NCBI RefSeq assembly: GCF_028554725.1
Contig: NC_071668.1
Location: forward strand, 75,881,719-75,945,718
Direction: 5' to 3'
Length of the DNA: 64,000 nucleotides
From: Zeugodacus cucurbitae
Taxonomy: Eukaryota; Arthropoda; Insecta; Diptera; Tephritidae
Below the pieces are notes generated by a model. The model saw only the letters and a program-made list of their open reading frames with translations. It did no database searches and was not told the DNA's origin. The translations under genes and the position numbers were made by a program. Below are positions 45,030-55,753 of the stretch, one piece after another (position 1 is the stretch's first letter; each line of letters starts with the position of its first letter).

Positions 45030-46253
45030 GTAATGCATACTTCAAAAGCCCGCAAAATTGTAATGGCAATGAACGCTTGGCTGTAACTATCGTCACTACT
45101 AAAACTAATCGGTGGGTTTTGAAGGTTTATGAATCCTAAAATTGTCACTGTCATTTAAATACATACTAACAAACACACAAAGAGCGAGGCGTTTTTAGTA
45201 GGTAGGATGATGCAGCAGCTTGCCATTAAAAGTTGCAACCCAAAAGGAGTACCTCCAAACAATAATTGCCGTCGCGGCATCATGGGGATAAAATGTGAAG
45301 TGGGCGAGTGAAAGCACAAGTTTGAGAGAGTATACTCAACTGAGTATACAAATGACAGTAAGTACTTTGTACATGAGTACATATGTATGTCTCTATGTAT
45401 GAGTGCGTTTAATTTCGCATTTTCATTGCCAACAGAAGTGTCAGCGTCGCGTTGTGGTGGGACGCTGTTGGCCCAACAGTTAAAAACAAAGCGCGATTTG
45501 ATGATGATGCGGCACTCTTGAACGCACACACACACACACACACACACAATAACGGTAAATTGCTGCACGCAAATATGAAAATAAATATATCTACATATGT
45601 ATTTATGTATTTATGTAGTTAGTAAGTGCGACATGCATAAATTCACTTTATGTGACTTTGCGGTTATTACAGTTATTTGTGACTATCACTGCCGCATTTG
45701 CGGTTTTTTGACGGCGCTAATGGTTTGTTGCTATTGTTATTAATCAATTTTTTTTTTTTTTGCATTTCAATTAATTTTTTTTTTTTGTTTTCACTGTTTT
45801 AACTTTTAACGTAGCCCACGTAATCATCGTGTAGCAACAATTACGGCTGTAGTGTCATAAACAAATGACGATAATTGACTTACACACTTGGGCACATATC
45901 CACATACGAGTACATATGCGCTGAGTAATGGCTTGCAATGCAGGAAGTGCAACGGTAAATGAAAACGAAGGTGAAACGTTAAATTGAAGGTGAAAGGATA
46001 TCCGGTAAATACAATGCATTTCACTTTATGAGCACACATTTTGCACATTTAATCAATATTCCGGGAAAAAAAGATATGTGGAGTGTTAATAATAATGAAT
46101 TCAAGGCCTGAAGACTGGTTGGAAATAAAATGTCTGTTTGCGCGGACAATATTCATTCAAGAACCATAAATATGAGTGTCCATCCTATTTAAGACTAAAT
46201 ATAGACCAGATTTAAATAGTTGAGTAATTTTCATTATTTAAAAATTGTATACA
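45030..46253. other. Intergenic, with a (CA)12 microsatellite
   Basis: (CA)n at 45525-45548. The long minus ORF at 45155-45568 runs through it (Val-Cys repeats) and is an artefact. Poly-T stretches lie near 45751-45786. Confidence 0.6.
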
Positions 46254-46255
46254 TA

Positions 46256-46397
46256 CAGTCAAAGCTCTCTTGGACGGACTCTCACCTTCGAACGATTTTT
46301 GTCCGTCCAAGAGAGGTGTCATTTGTTCTAAAAATTTAACTTGGTGCATGAAAAAATGTCTACTCAAGGGAAGTATCTGTTAGGAGAGATTTCCCTG
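46256..46397. mobile_element. pogo-like MITE, 142 bp, with an internal hairpin
   Basis: CAGTCAAAGCTCTCTTGGAC after TA (46254-46255) mirrors CAGGGAAATCTCTCCTAACA (reverse complement of the right end; TA at 46398-46399). Inside the left half, CTCTTGGACGGAC pairs with GTCCGTCCAAGAG about 25 bp later. No ORF. Confidence 0.7.
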
Positions 46398-46748
46398 TAT
46401 ATTGACTTTGAACTTTTTATTGAAAAAATATATTTCTAGTTGATGAAATCAACTCATAGTGTTAAATCGATTTGAAAACGCCCAAACCCTGTTTTCGAAA
46501 GATATAAATTAATTTAGTCTCTGTTTTGAATGTATATTTTTAATTTTTAACAAAGAAAGGTTATCAGATTGAAATAAAGGGCTCTAAATCGAATATTACT
46601 TTATATAGAAGTGAAAATTGTACTTTATGTTGACTAAATTTAAAAAAATTCAGAGTTTCACTTTCAAAAATTTGATTTTTTGAAACATAGAAGTCATACT
46701 AGAGATTTCGGTTTTTTATCTCTCTTTTTTAGCAAGACCTCTTTTATA

Positions 46749-47626
46749 TCGGATGATCCAAGTAGATGTACTTTTTTCAATAGCATTTTTTTGACAGATT
46801 AATTAACTTAACTAAGAGCGTACACGAAGACCGTGGAGAGTCGATTCTACGCCATTCGGTGCAACACGGGCTCACATATAGAACGATTCGGCGCATTTTA
46901 CGTCGAGATCTTAAATTAAAAGCGTACAAAATACAGCTTGTATAAGACCTGAAGCCGCTCGACTTTCCCAAGCGACATCGCTATAATCTAAGGGCTCTTG
47001 AAAAGTTCCAAGAAGATCCCACATTTACTGGCTCAATAGGTATGTAAAGAAGCAAAATTTACGCCGAAGAGCAACCTGAAGCGTTTCAAGAGTTGTCATT
47101 CCATCCGGAGAAAATATCGGTTTGGTATGGTTTGTGGTCCGATGGAAACATCGGTCCATATTTCTTAAAAAATGATGCGCGATCCTTATCGCGCCATGAT
47201 AACCGACTATTCGATCCCTGAAAATGAAGCTCGTGATCTCGGCGATATTTGGTTTCAACAAGACGGCGCCATTTCCCACACATCGCACCAATCAATGAAT
47301 TTATTGAGAGAATACTTCGGTGAGCTGATAATTTCAAGCTTCAAGCCACTAAGATCGTGTGATTTCACACCGTTAGACTTTTTTCAAACATCACACGTGT
47401 CATTCGCTAGTTATCAGTCGAAATGCTCAAAGGAGTCAATGAAAATTATACTCAACGGATGGACCAACTGAGACGTAGCCGCGGCCAACATTTGAAAGAG
47501 ATAATCTTTAAAAAATAAATGCCAAATAATGCTCTTTCGAGTGATCATAAACATTCCCCATTAAATTTGAATTTTGTGCTTTTTTTCTTTAAAAAAAAGT
47601 AGGGAACCTCGAAATGGATCACCCTT
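46749..47626 (+). mobile_element. Old rosa-related mariner, internally deleted and decayed
   Basis: The right end (reverse complement AAGGGTGATCCATTTCGAGG after TA at 47627-47628) and left end (TCGGATGATCCAAGTAG after TA at 46747-46748) are related to each other and to the GGGTGAT ends of the young rosa copies. An early internal deletion joins TTTTTTTGACAGAT to a position inside the second DNA-binding module. Confidence 0.85.
46815..47516 (+). pseudogene. Decayed rosa-group transposase
   Basis: Fragments in order: SVHEDRGESI-like start, RTIRRILRRDLKLKAYKIQL, a stop, DLKPLDFPKRHR, EEQPEAFQELSFHPEKISVW, IWFQQDGAISHTSHQSMNLL, REYFGELIIS, LRSCDFTPLDFF, then QLRRSRGQHLKEIIFKK. The QQDG and TPLD aspartates are recognisable. 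The first catalytic block (FSDE) is missing, with a stop and shifts around it. Clearly a different and much older lineage member than copies 1-3. Confidence 0.88.
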
Positions 47627-47628
47627 TA

Positions 47629-49249
47629 TATGTATCCGCAAAACCATTATCAGATGAAGGAAATGTGTGCAGTGATGTGACTTAAGTGATACAGTTTCAA
47701 TGACTTTCATATAAGTGCCAGCATTTTAAGCAGATAAGACGCATATCATAAACAAATATCACTACAAATCGACTGCCAAGTGAATTCAAAACTCCCTTTG
47801 CAAGTAGAACACTTTTTTTTTTAAATGCATAATTCAAGCAAATTTACATAAAACACTCAGCCGTCGAATCAAAGTGAATAAATACATAAATGCATGCGTA
47901 TATAGTCGTACATACCCACTCTATACATATGTAAATATTTATGTGCGCAAATTTGCAAATGTAAATTCACCACAGCTCCACGACTGTCTGCGAAGTTCGA
48001 AAAGTCACACTAATATAGTCATAACCCATTACCAGGTAGTCGGTGAAAACTTTCCCAAGTACTTGCGAAAATGGCTGTGAGCTACCGCAAGCGCCGAGGG
48101 GCAGGCAAATCGGCTTTGCGAAAATTCGAAAAGTGCAGAGCACACACAGGCATTTATAGGTACATATATACGGTAAGTTGGTTAAAGCATTCGGCGACGA
48201 CGACGACTTTTAGTAAAATCGTTTTAAGTTACACATACGTACATCTCTACATATGTACATATATATACTCGTATGTCTGCCTGTATTTGCATTTGCATTG
48301 AAGCGATGCGCATAAATTGACGGTTCAGTTGATGCTGAATAAAAGCCTGCGGCCTGAAGTTGTTATGCGCATACAGACACACTTCCGACTGGGCCGACCA
48401 TAAAAGTTACATCAAACATGCAAAAGTTACAACTCGCATCCGGTGTATACTCATTGTACAATGTGCTGCCACATGTTGCATATGTATATGCACATAGAAT
48501 TGTATATATGCAGACCCATGTGGGTACTTACAGATGTGACACAGTTGTATGGTTATTTGCATGAGCTCTTTAAAATGTGACATTCGAGGTTCAATGTAAA
48601 TGCCTGAAGCGCAGTTAAAGGCTGCGAAAGGCAACTTTATGTCTAATGATGTTTAGAAATATGAAGGAAATTTAATATTTTTGCATCGCTGGCAGCTTGG
48701 TGACCTTTTAATACTTATTTTTTGTGTGTTATAAAGTTCACTGCCTGCTCTGGCTTTATTTACGGGGAGGCTCTTTATTAATTTAGAAAAAGGAATAGCT
48801 TTCATTTCGAAAGCTTCTGGTTAATACACTAACTTTATCCATGCATAAAGTAATCCTAATGAACCGAATATTTTCTTCATACACGACTCTTGACAAATAA
48901 TATGAAAAATTATACCAAATCCACGTAAAATTAAAACATAAACCTCAGGATGCCCGAAGAATCAGAATAGATTCTCGTAAAGAATAGGGTTTACACCTTC
49001 AGCTGCTCTCTCTTTCGTTCTCATAATAACTAACTACCAAATGTTGTTATCAAGTCATAGTTTTAACGAGTAATTTTGTACAAAAACTTATTCGATTCGG
49101 TTCAACAATATGTATAATTTTTTCTGATTTTTATAGCATTATAACATTCCATTTCGTACTCTAGTATCTACTAAGGAAGCTATCGTAGAAGCTAAATAAT
49201 ACCATAAATTCTTTGGTAAAGATGGTATAGAAAACCTACGCTAGGTTTG
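47629..49249. other. Intergenic, one weak candidate exon
   Basis: Apart from the candidate at 48071-48172, only TACATATG-type short repeats (near 48238-48265 and 48479-48510) and unsupported short ORFs are seen. Confidence 0.5.
48071..48172 (+). CDS. Candidate first coding exon (basic N terminus)
   Basis: The ATG at 48071 has a favourable context (GCGAAAATGG). The frame reads MAVSYRKRRGAGKSALRKF, EKCRAHTGIYRYIYT and ends at ACG before GTAAGTTG (48173), a near-ideal splice donor. The peptide is strongly basic and would suit a nuclear or mitochondrial N terminus. Without a downstream acceptor exon or transcript this remains a guess; chance co-occurrence in 64 kb is likely enough to keep confidence low. 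Confidence 0.22.
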
Positions 49250-50432
49250 ATTTAAAAAATGGACGATGGCCGTGGCACCACCCACTTATGTGTCAAAAAC
49301 CATATCTCTGGAACTTCTCAATCAATTTCAATGAAATTCGGTCCATAACATTTCTTTGACAATACTATAGTTTGAAAATAGGCAATATCCGTTCACATAC
49401 ACGCCTAATTTCTTATACCAAAATTTCGAATTCCATCTGATACGTTCCCTTTATATTATACCTGTTGAGACCCAGTAAACTTATTGGAATAAAACGTTGC
49501 AAAAACACTGCTAAAAACACAGCTTTTAAATTCGGATTATAACTTCTTAAGGCCCTAGATATCGAACAAAAATACCTCAGCGCATAATTTTTTTCCGAAA
49601 ATACCAGTAAATCTCTCCGATATTTTTAAGAAATTTAGAGGGAATTTTTTTCTAATAAATGGGTGTAATTGGGCCATAGCTTCTCCTAGCTCCCATACAC
49701 CTAATACAGTGGAACTTCTCTAACTCGAATCACCATAAACTTTGGGTTAAAGAGACTTCGAGTTATAGAATTTTCACTAAAACATAAAATTTTTCAAAAA
49801 ACAAAAATCTAGATTTATACAGTTTAGAGTTTTATGTTCATATGTTAAAACAAGTATTCTGTAATTTTTTTGGTTGCAGTTTGCTATTATTTGGTTTCGG
49901 ACGTCTGCATCCATGCCTGTTTTACATGATTTATGCAATCCATAAAAGTAATATCATATTTGTTGTTCGCCTCCATACGATATAGAGAAACTCTTTTAAA
50001 ATTCTACGTTGATAGAAAAATTTTAAATTTTGTATCATTCTCTGGTCGAAAAGTTCGATTTATGGAACGAAATTTCTATGGAATTTGCCTTCTATTGCCA
50101 CTTCAAGAGTTCCAGTTATGGAGAACTTCGAGTTATGGACGAGTTATCTGGGACTTCAAACATACCGTGGGGTTATACCATATATCGAATATGTGAGATA
50201 TCTTAGTAAAATTATGTAAGTAAGTAAGTGTGTACATAATCCTGTATAATGTAGCTTGTTGGTGAAAATTAGTGAAATCGGTTGAGGAATTATCCCAGTC
50301 CTCATATACTATATATAATATAATGATTTTCATTATTCTAGTGGGTTTTATGCAGAAATTGTGTTTTCATAAATAAATTGCGAGAGTATAAAATGTTGGG
50401 TTACATCCGAACTTAACCCCTCTTTACTTGCT
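49250..50432 (-). mobile_element. Dispersed repeat family A (variant A'), split by a MITE
   Basis: On the minus strand it begins with the family A head: AAGCAAGTAAAGAGGGG-like, hairpin GTTCGGATGTAACCC, then ACATTTTATACTCTCGCAA (50432 downwards). The 'tatatagtatatgaggactg' block follows. The farther part (49250-49700) has the ACCCACTTATG / 'ccatatctctgg' phrases that are the complement of family A's 'gagatatggtttttgaccc'. A pogo-like MITE sits at 49707-50163. The far end is missing. Confidence 0.75.
49707..50163. mobile_element. pogo/Tigger-like MITE, about 457 bp, inside family A'
   Basis: CAGTGGAACTTCTCTAACTC after TA (49705-49706). The right arm reads TTATGGAGAACTTCGAGTTA, TGGACGAGTTATCTGGGAC and TTCAAACA before TA (50164). 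ACTCGAA/TTCGAGTTA words recur on both sides, as in the short copy at 16173-16340. No transposase. Confidence 0.7.
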
Positions 50433-52795
50433 TAGTTTTTTATTTTATACACTGTCATTTTTTTAGCAAATAAACTGCATTTATTCAATTTAAAATGTGC
50501 ATATTAATAATTGATGACTATAAATAGCCCACGAGTGTAATTTGTTACAACAAAAGGCATGGCAAATGTTGCACACATAAAAATGTTTTGGTGTTTTTTG
50601 TTGGAGGTTTTCTCATTTAAATGTAAACACTTTTAAGCGCTGTACTTTGCATTTATTTTCATTTAAGACTCAATGCTGTAAGCCCCCAGGCAGTTTGCAT
50701 TGCATTTCATGATATTTCTGTTTTTTTGTTGCAAGCGCTCATTGTCAGTCATTTTAATCATTTATCATGGCCATTGTGCGGCACAATGCAAACTTCAAAT
50801 CGAATTGTACACTTTTTATGCATGTAAGTGGAAATAATGCTACATTTATACCATATAAATATGTAACTATAGCATATGATATTATATATATATATACATA
50901 TATGTATGTATGTATTGCCATTCATGTGGCTATCCTTTGCCGCATCTCTGAATGGAAATTCTGGTTAAACACGCACTTTTATTGTCAACGCTGGCGCATA
51001 AAAAAATACACATATATTACTGGTATTAATTGCCATAAAAAAGCATATATTTTTTATAGAAACAGCAATACACATACAGCGACTTACATATATGTATATA
51101 TATGACTATGTGTAATAACAGCTCACTTACACATATTGCAATTGGCTCAATGGCAACTATTCACATTCGCATTTGCTATTGTATTGTATGGTCGCTCATT
51201 GTTAAGCAAATTAAATCACAACACAAAACACACACACTAATGTAAATATGTATGTATTGGTGCTGTGTTATATTTATTCCGGTGTGACTTTCTTATTGTT
51301 TATTTTGATAGCTAAGCGAATAATCACTTTTTGTTGTTATTGTGCTGTATAGGCATTGTTTTAGTTGCTTAGTTTTATTATTCATACTATTTATACTATT
51401 GTTATTGTTGTTGTTGTCTTGCATGCTTGTGGTAGGAAGCCTTAGTAGTTTGCGTAATTGGAGCTGCAACATTCATGACACAAATCAATGCCATCATCAT
51501 ACGCCACCCCGTTAAGCTCTTCCAACACATCCAATTAAAGGCCTTAAATGTGAGATTAAATTATTTATGTCACAGCTGTTGAAGCGCTTGTGAAGCTGCT
51601 TAAGCGCTTTTTACTAATTCTAATACAGTTGGAAAATATATAAAATATTTTATTTCTAACATTTAAAATTTCTTTTAATGCCCAGAACCTGAAAAGTGCC
51701 GAAACAAACAAGCACCTGGCATAATTCATATAGACTGGTATAATCAACCGGAAGTTCAAAGATGAATAGCAAGTGTTTATAGCGAATTCTATAGTGAAAT
51801 GTTGTAGCTGTTTTGGAATTGCCGAGCTTTAGAGAGTACCGAATCGAGCAAACAACTGGCATAGACTAGCATCCAATCAAAAACAGAATAGCAAACACAG
51901 GGATATATTGAAATTGTATAGTTCTCTTAAATTTAGCGAGCTTCGAAGAGTAGCGACTCGTAGAAACTATATCAGTTGTATTAGGCAGGACTTCTTGTAT
52001 GGAGATGAACTCTCTAACTTGCTCATTGCCTGCACATAAACATATTTGATATGAGAGTAATGTTCATAGTTTATAAGTAAAGAAATGACGGTTCAATAGC
52101 GACTTATCATCGCGGTTTATTATTTTTAATTCGAACCTATAACTATTCAAGAATATTCCTTAAAAATTTCAATTGAAGATTTCAAAAAATCTTGAAGATA
52201 TAGCCGATGCGAGAGCGACGGCGAGAGCGCCTGAAAACTTTAAACGCGTTTTTCTCTAAACAATGTTTTTATGACTGGCAAAAAACAATGTTTTTATGAC
52301 TGGCAACCTAATGCAGGTTACTCGAAACCTATTAATCCAATCGGTTCCAAATTTTAATATGTTATTCTATACATATATAGCTATGGTATGAACTAGGATA
52401 AATCAAATCGGTGAAGATCTTCTTTACTTTTCAACTATATTAATCTTTTTCATTTTTTTAGTCTTCAAATAAATGTATACAAAGTTACAATCCTAAAAAA
52501 TAATTTATGTTCATTTACCAGCCCACTAAAAATCGTCAAAATTTGAAATCGAGAATGGTGGCCCACTTAAAAAAGAATTACCAGTATTAAAAAAAGTATT
52601 TACCACTTATAAAGTATCTGGAAATATACGACGGAATTTATGAAAGTTAAAACCATGGAGGCTTAACGGTTATGTGCTTCCGGTAATAAGTACTCACCTA
52701 AAAAGAGAATAAGACGAGGAAAGTGTGAGAGAAAATTAAGACAAAATTTATTTTATACTTAAATAATTAAAATATAATTTTCAACTAACACTTTT
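50433..52795. other. Intergenic, no gene seen
   Basis: Contains (AT)n/TACATATG runs near 50882-50915. Loosely repeated phrases near 51700-51960 ('caaacaa..ctggcata', 'gagctt..gagagta.cgaa.cg') may be a very old tandem duplication. ORFs are short and unsupported. Confidence 0.5.
52261..52308. repeat. Two-copy tandem duplication, 25 bp
   Basis: CAATGTTTTTATGACTGGCA plus AAAAA occurs twice in direct succession with no mismatch over the shared 20 bases. Confidence 0.9.
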
Positions 52796-53395
52796 AGTTA
52801 ACTTCGGCTGTACCGAAGCTAATATACCCTTCACAGGTGCATTTCTTTTAGTAACTATGTGTTTAAGCAAATCTAAAGACATAAGAAAAAGTAAGTAAAA
52901 AAAAGAAACATTTTCCATACAAGTCATTGATTCCGATCGTTGAGTTTGTATGGCAGCTATATGCTATAGTGAACCGATCTGAACAATTTTTTCGGAGATT
53001 AAATTATTTCTATGAGCAATAACTCACACCAAATTTCGTGAAGATATGTAGTAAAATGCGGAAGCTTTCCATACAAGCCCTTGATTCCGATCGTTTAGTT
53101 TGTATGGCAGCTATATGATATAGTGGTCCGATATCGGCAGTTCCGACAAATGGGCAGCTTCTTGAAAAGAAAATGACATCTGCGAAATTTCAAAACGCTA
53201 TCTTAAAAACTGAAGGACTAGTTCGTATATATACAGACAGGCAGACGAACGGACGGACAGACAGACGGACATGGCTAAATCGACTCAGTTCAAAATACTG
53301 ATCATTTATATATATACTTTATAGGGCCTCCGACGCTTCCTTCCGGGTGTTACAAACTTCGTGACAAACTTAATATACCCTGTTCAGGGTATAAT
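52796..53395 (+). mobile_element. Dispersed repeat family B, full copy, plus orientation (about 600 bp)
   Basis: Head: GTTAACTTCGGCTGTACCGA with stem CTTCGG/CCGAAG (52802-52818) and TAATATACCCTTCACAG. Two 154-bp units start at 52913 and 53067. The CAGACAGGCAGACGAACGGA tract is at 53233-53270, followed by 'catggctaaatcgactcag' and 'tatatatactttatagggcc'. The tail is GTGTTACAAACTTCGTGACA and ends in the inverted pair ATACCCTG/CAGGGTAT. From memory the tail resembles an abundant Drosophila dispersed repeat. Confidence 0.85.
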
Positions 53396-54180
53396 AATAT
53401 CAATGTCCTTTAGGTATAATGTGTCATACGTGAAAAAAGCTGCCAAAATATTTACTAAAACTTTTTTTAGAATAAACTACAATTATTTTTTTATTTTATA
53501 TTTCTCTTCACTTTATTTGATATTTGATTTAACACCTCATATTAATTTGTCCAAAATAAAAAGAAAAACTCAACGTTTTTCATATTTCTGTTACAAATAA
53601 ATGGTTTACACCCAATTTCATTGACATATTTAAATGCATACAGCAGACATAATTCTACGCAAAAATATTTATTAACATAAGTTTTTGTGCGGATTTCCAG
53701 CGTAATAAATTTATTGGTAATCTGCATAAAAACAGAATTGTTCATTGTTCATAAATTAAGCGGCACAATAGCCATGTAAACAAACATATTTATGTATAAA
53801 TATATGTACATACATATGTATATATAAATATTTCTATATATTTACGTAGGTAATTGTAGTTTTGCTCATTGTAGTTATGTAAGTAAATCAGAATTGAAGT
53901 TTTCCATTCATGAGTGCAAATGAACTAATTGGGCTTATTACTTATTTATTTAGAGCTTTTTGCCAGCTTTTATATAAATAATGTATATCTACATCATTGA
54001 AATTAGTAATAAATATGCTCAAAATAAACTCAATATTTAGTTTAGAGATGAAATTTAGTAAAATATGAAATGAAAAAAATCATCAAATTTCATTTTAACT
54101 GCCTTAAATCATAAATAATTAATATAGAGATAGCAGGTGTTAAAAATAAATAAAATATACATTTTAATAAATTTTTAAAT
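53396..54180. other. Intergenic, no gene seen
   Basis: Very AT-rich; TACATATGTATATATA-type repeats near 53806-53845. Confidence 0.6.
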
Positions 54181-55124
54181 AAGTAACGAAGGGCTCAGTT
54201 CGGGTGTAATAGAACATTTTATATACTCACAATTTAATATTAATTTAATTTTGTTAAGACACAATTCGAACCATATGTTCAGCATAAAGTCCACAAGAAT
54301 AACGAAAATTATTATATATAAGCTGTCATCGATTGGCTAACTGCTATAGACAAGCCAATCGAACAAACTTTCCAAATTTCCATACAAACTGGCAGCACTG
54401 AAATCGAATTGTATATACTTGGTCGCACTGAACTCTTCAACCACCGTCTATGTCTAATGTTTTCTGCAACAAATTTAATTTTTATTGAAGTTTTTTATTC
54501 AATTAATTCAATACAAAATTCATGTTCTTTGAGCCGTTCACAATAGCTAAAAGGTTCTGAAATGTGTAAAACAAAACTTGGTAGCACTCAGCAAGCGGCG
54601 AAAGAATTTTTAATGAGGTATTCGCATACTCTCCTGCACGAGTTCAACTAGATAACTTTGTTGTTGCTTTCACATGTAAAATTTTTGACAGGCGAGCAGC
54701 TATAGTATATGAGGGATGGGGTAATTCTGTGACCAATCTCACTCATTTTCACCACAAAGCTACATTATGTTCAAGTATACGTACATGATATAAAGACCAC
54801 TGGGTGTTTATATAGGAACTATTGGAAGTAATCACCCGATTTGATAAATTTTTTGGCATGGGAGCACTTTATTATAAGGAAAAGAATCAATTTGACGTTT
54901 AAATTATGACAGATTTAAAGTTATTCAGACAGATTCTGCAATCTGAGTAAAAGTGAAAATTAAAAAAAAAAAATGGAATTTGAAAAGTAAAATCGAAATT
55001 CAGTACAATATCGGATTGCAAGTGAATTTGCTTGAATTTCACTCGGAAGTGAATTACGGAGCCTGCCTGATATTCTAAAAAACTAGTCACAGGTCTTCAG
55101 CTCCTTATATTCGATATCTGGGGC
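54181..55124 (+). mobile_element. Dispersed repeat family A (variant A''), interrupted
   Basis: Head: AAGTAACGAAGGGCTCAGTT, hairpin GTTCGGGTGTAATAGAAC (decayed), ATTTTATATACTCACAATTT. After the insert at 54323-54704 the A' phrases resume ('agtatatgagggatggggta', 'ctcattttcaccacaaagct'). The last 150 bp (54971-55124) are a direct copy of 56959-57116. It stops abruptly at a hAT terminus. Confidence 0.7.
54323..54704. mobile_element. Unidentified 382-bp insertion in family A''
   Basis: Family A'' sequence runs up to ATTATTATATATA and resumes at ATAGTATATGAGG. Between them is unrelated DNA beginning AGCTGTCATCGATTGGC and ending GACAGGCGAGCAGCT, so the ends carry AGCTG.C-type inverted words. No ORF. 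Nature unknown. Confidence 0.4.
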
Positions 55125-55753
55125 CAATGGCGGATCCCCCGGGGGGGGTTTTGGTGTTAAAGCACCCCCTAAACCCTCTATATGTTTGTTGATATGGATT
55201 TGGAATGAGGTTATTGATCAAAAAATCACATCAAATTATAAGCAATTATAATAAGTTACAAGATTTTTGTTGTTATTCATATAATTCGAACTTTATCTAC
55301 ATTTGTACAAGCAGTATCGCTGACGCTCAGTGATTAATTGAGGATTACACGGGATCTCACATTCCATGTTATATTTTCCTTATTTTTTGAAAGAATTCTT
55401 CTAGTATTTCATCAACTGACAGATCGATATCCCTATGAATATTCATTGATGCTAGACCATTAAGCCTATCTTGACCTGTCGTATTTCGTAAATAGGTTTT
55501 AATTCTCTTTAAACTTGAAACTTGAAAACGCCAATATGCGAATCTTGAAAACATTCCCAAAAGACGTTTTGTTCACTGCTTCTAAAGCTTCGAGAGCATT
55601 CCGAAAATGCTTGCCTGAAGTTCGCTGTTTCCACATTTTCACCTCCACAAGAAAGTTTTGTTCTGAACAGTTGATCACCCTTTCATAAAAAGAAAATATT
55701 TCTCGACCTTTTTTAGCGTCAAATTCGTACTTTGGGAAAAATACACACAAAAA
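55125..55753 (-). mobile_element. hAT transposon remnant, 3' part
   Basis: The terminus CAATGGCGGATCCCCCGGGG at 55125 resembles the CAGTGGCGGATCC ends of a large hAT group. From there inward (minus strand) lies the C-terminal part of the transposase. The other end is lost where a family A element begins at 55754. Eight-base target duplications cannot be checked because one end is missing. Confidence 0.75.
55369..55753 (-). pseudogene. hAT transposase C-terminal (dimerisation) region, broken
   Basis: Minus-strand readings, in order: QNFLVEVKMWKQRTSGKHF, NALEALEAVNKTSFGNVFK, then in another frame SSLKRIKTYLRNTTGQDRLN, GLASMNIHRDIDLSVDEILE and EFFQK. The RIKTYLR...QDRLNGLA...NIHRDI block is the hallmark of the hAT C-terminal dimerisation domain, found in transposases and in ZMYM1-like proteins. 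The RSFS-type motif before it is destroyed by a frame break near 55530. The N-terminal zinc finger and catalytic domain are absent. Confidence 0.85.

Noticed and set aside
45155..45568. 137-codon minus-strand ORF with a VCVCVCV stretch
   Set aside because: Runs through the (CA)n microsatellite at 45525-45548; the rest has no homology that I recognise.
51700..51960. Weak 110-150 bp repetition of 'caaacaa..ctggcata' phrases
   Set aside because: Spacing is inconsistent and matches are short; cannot be separated from chance without alignment.
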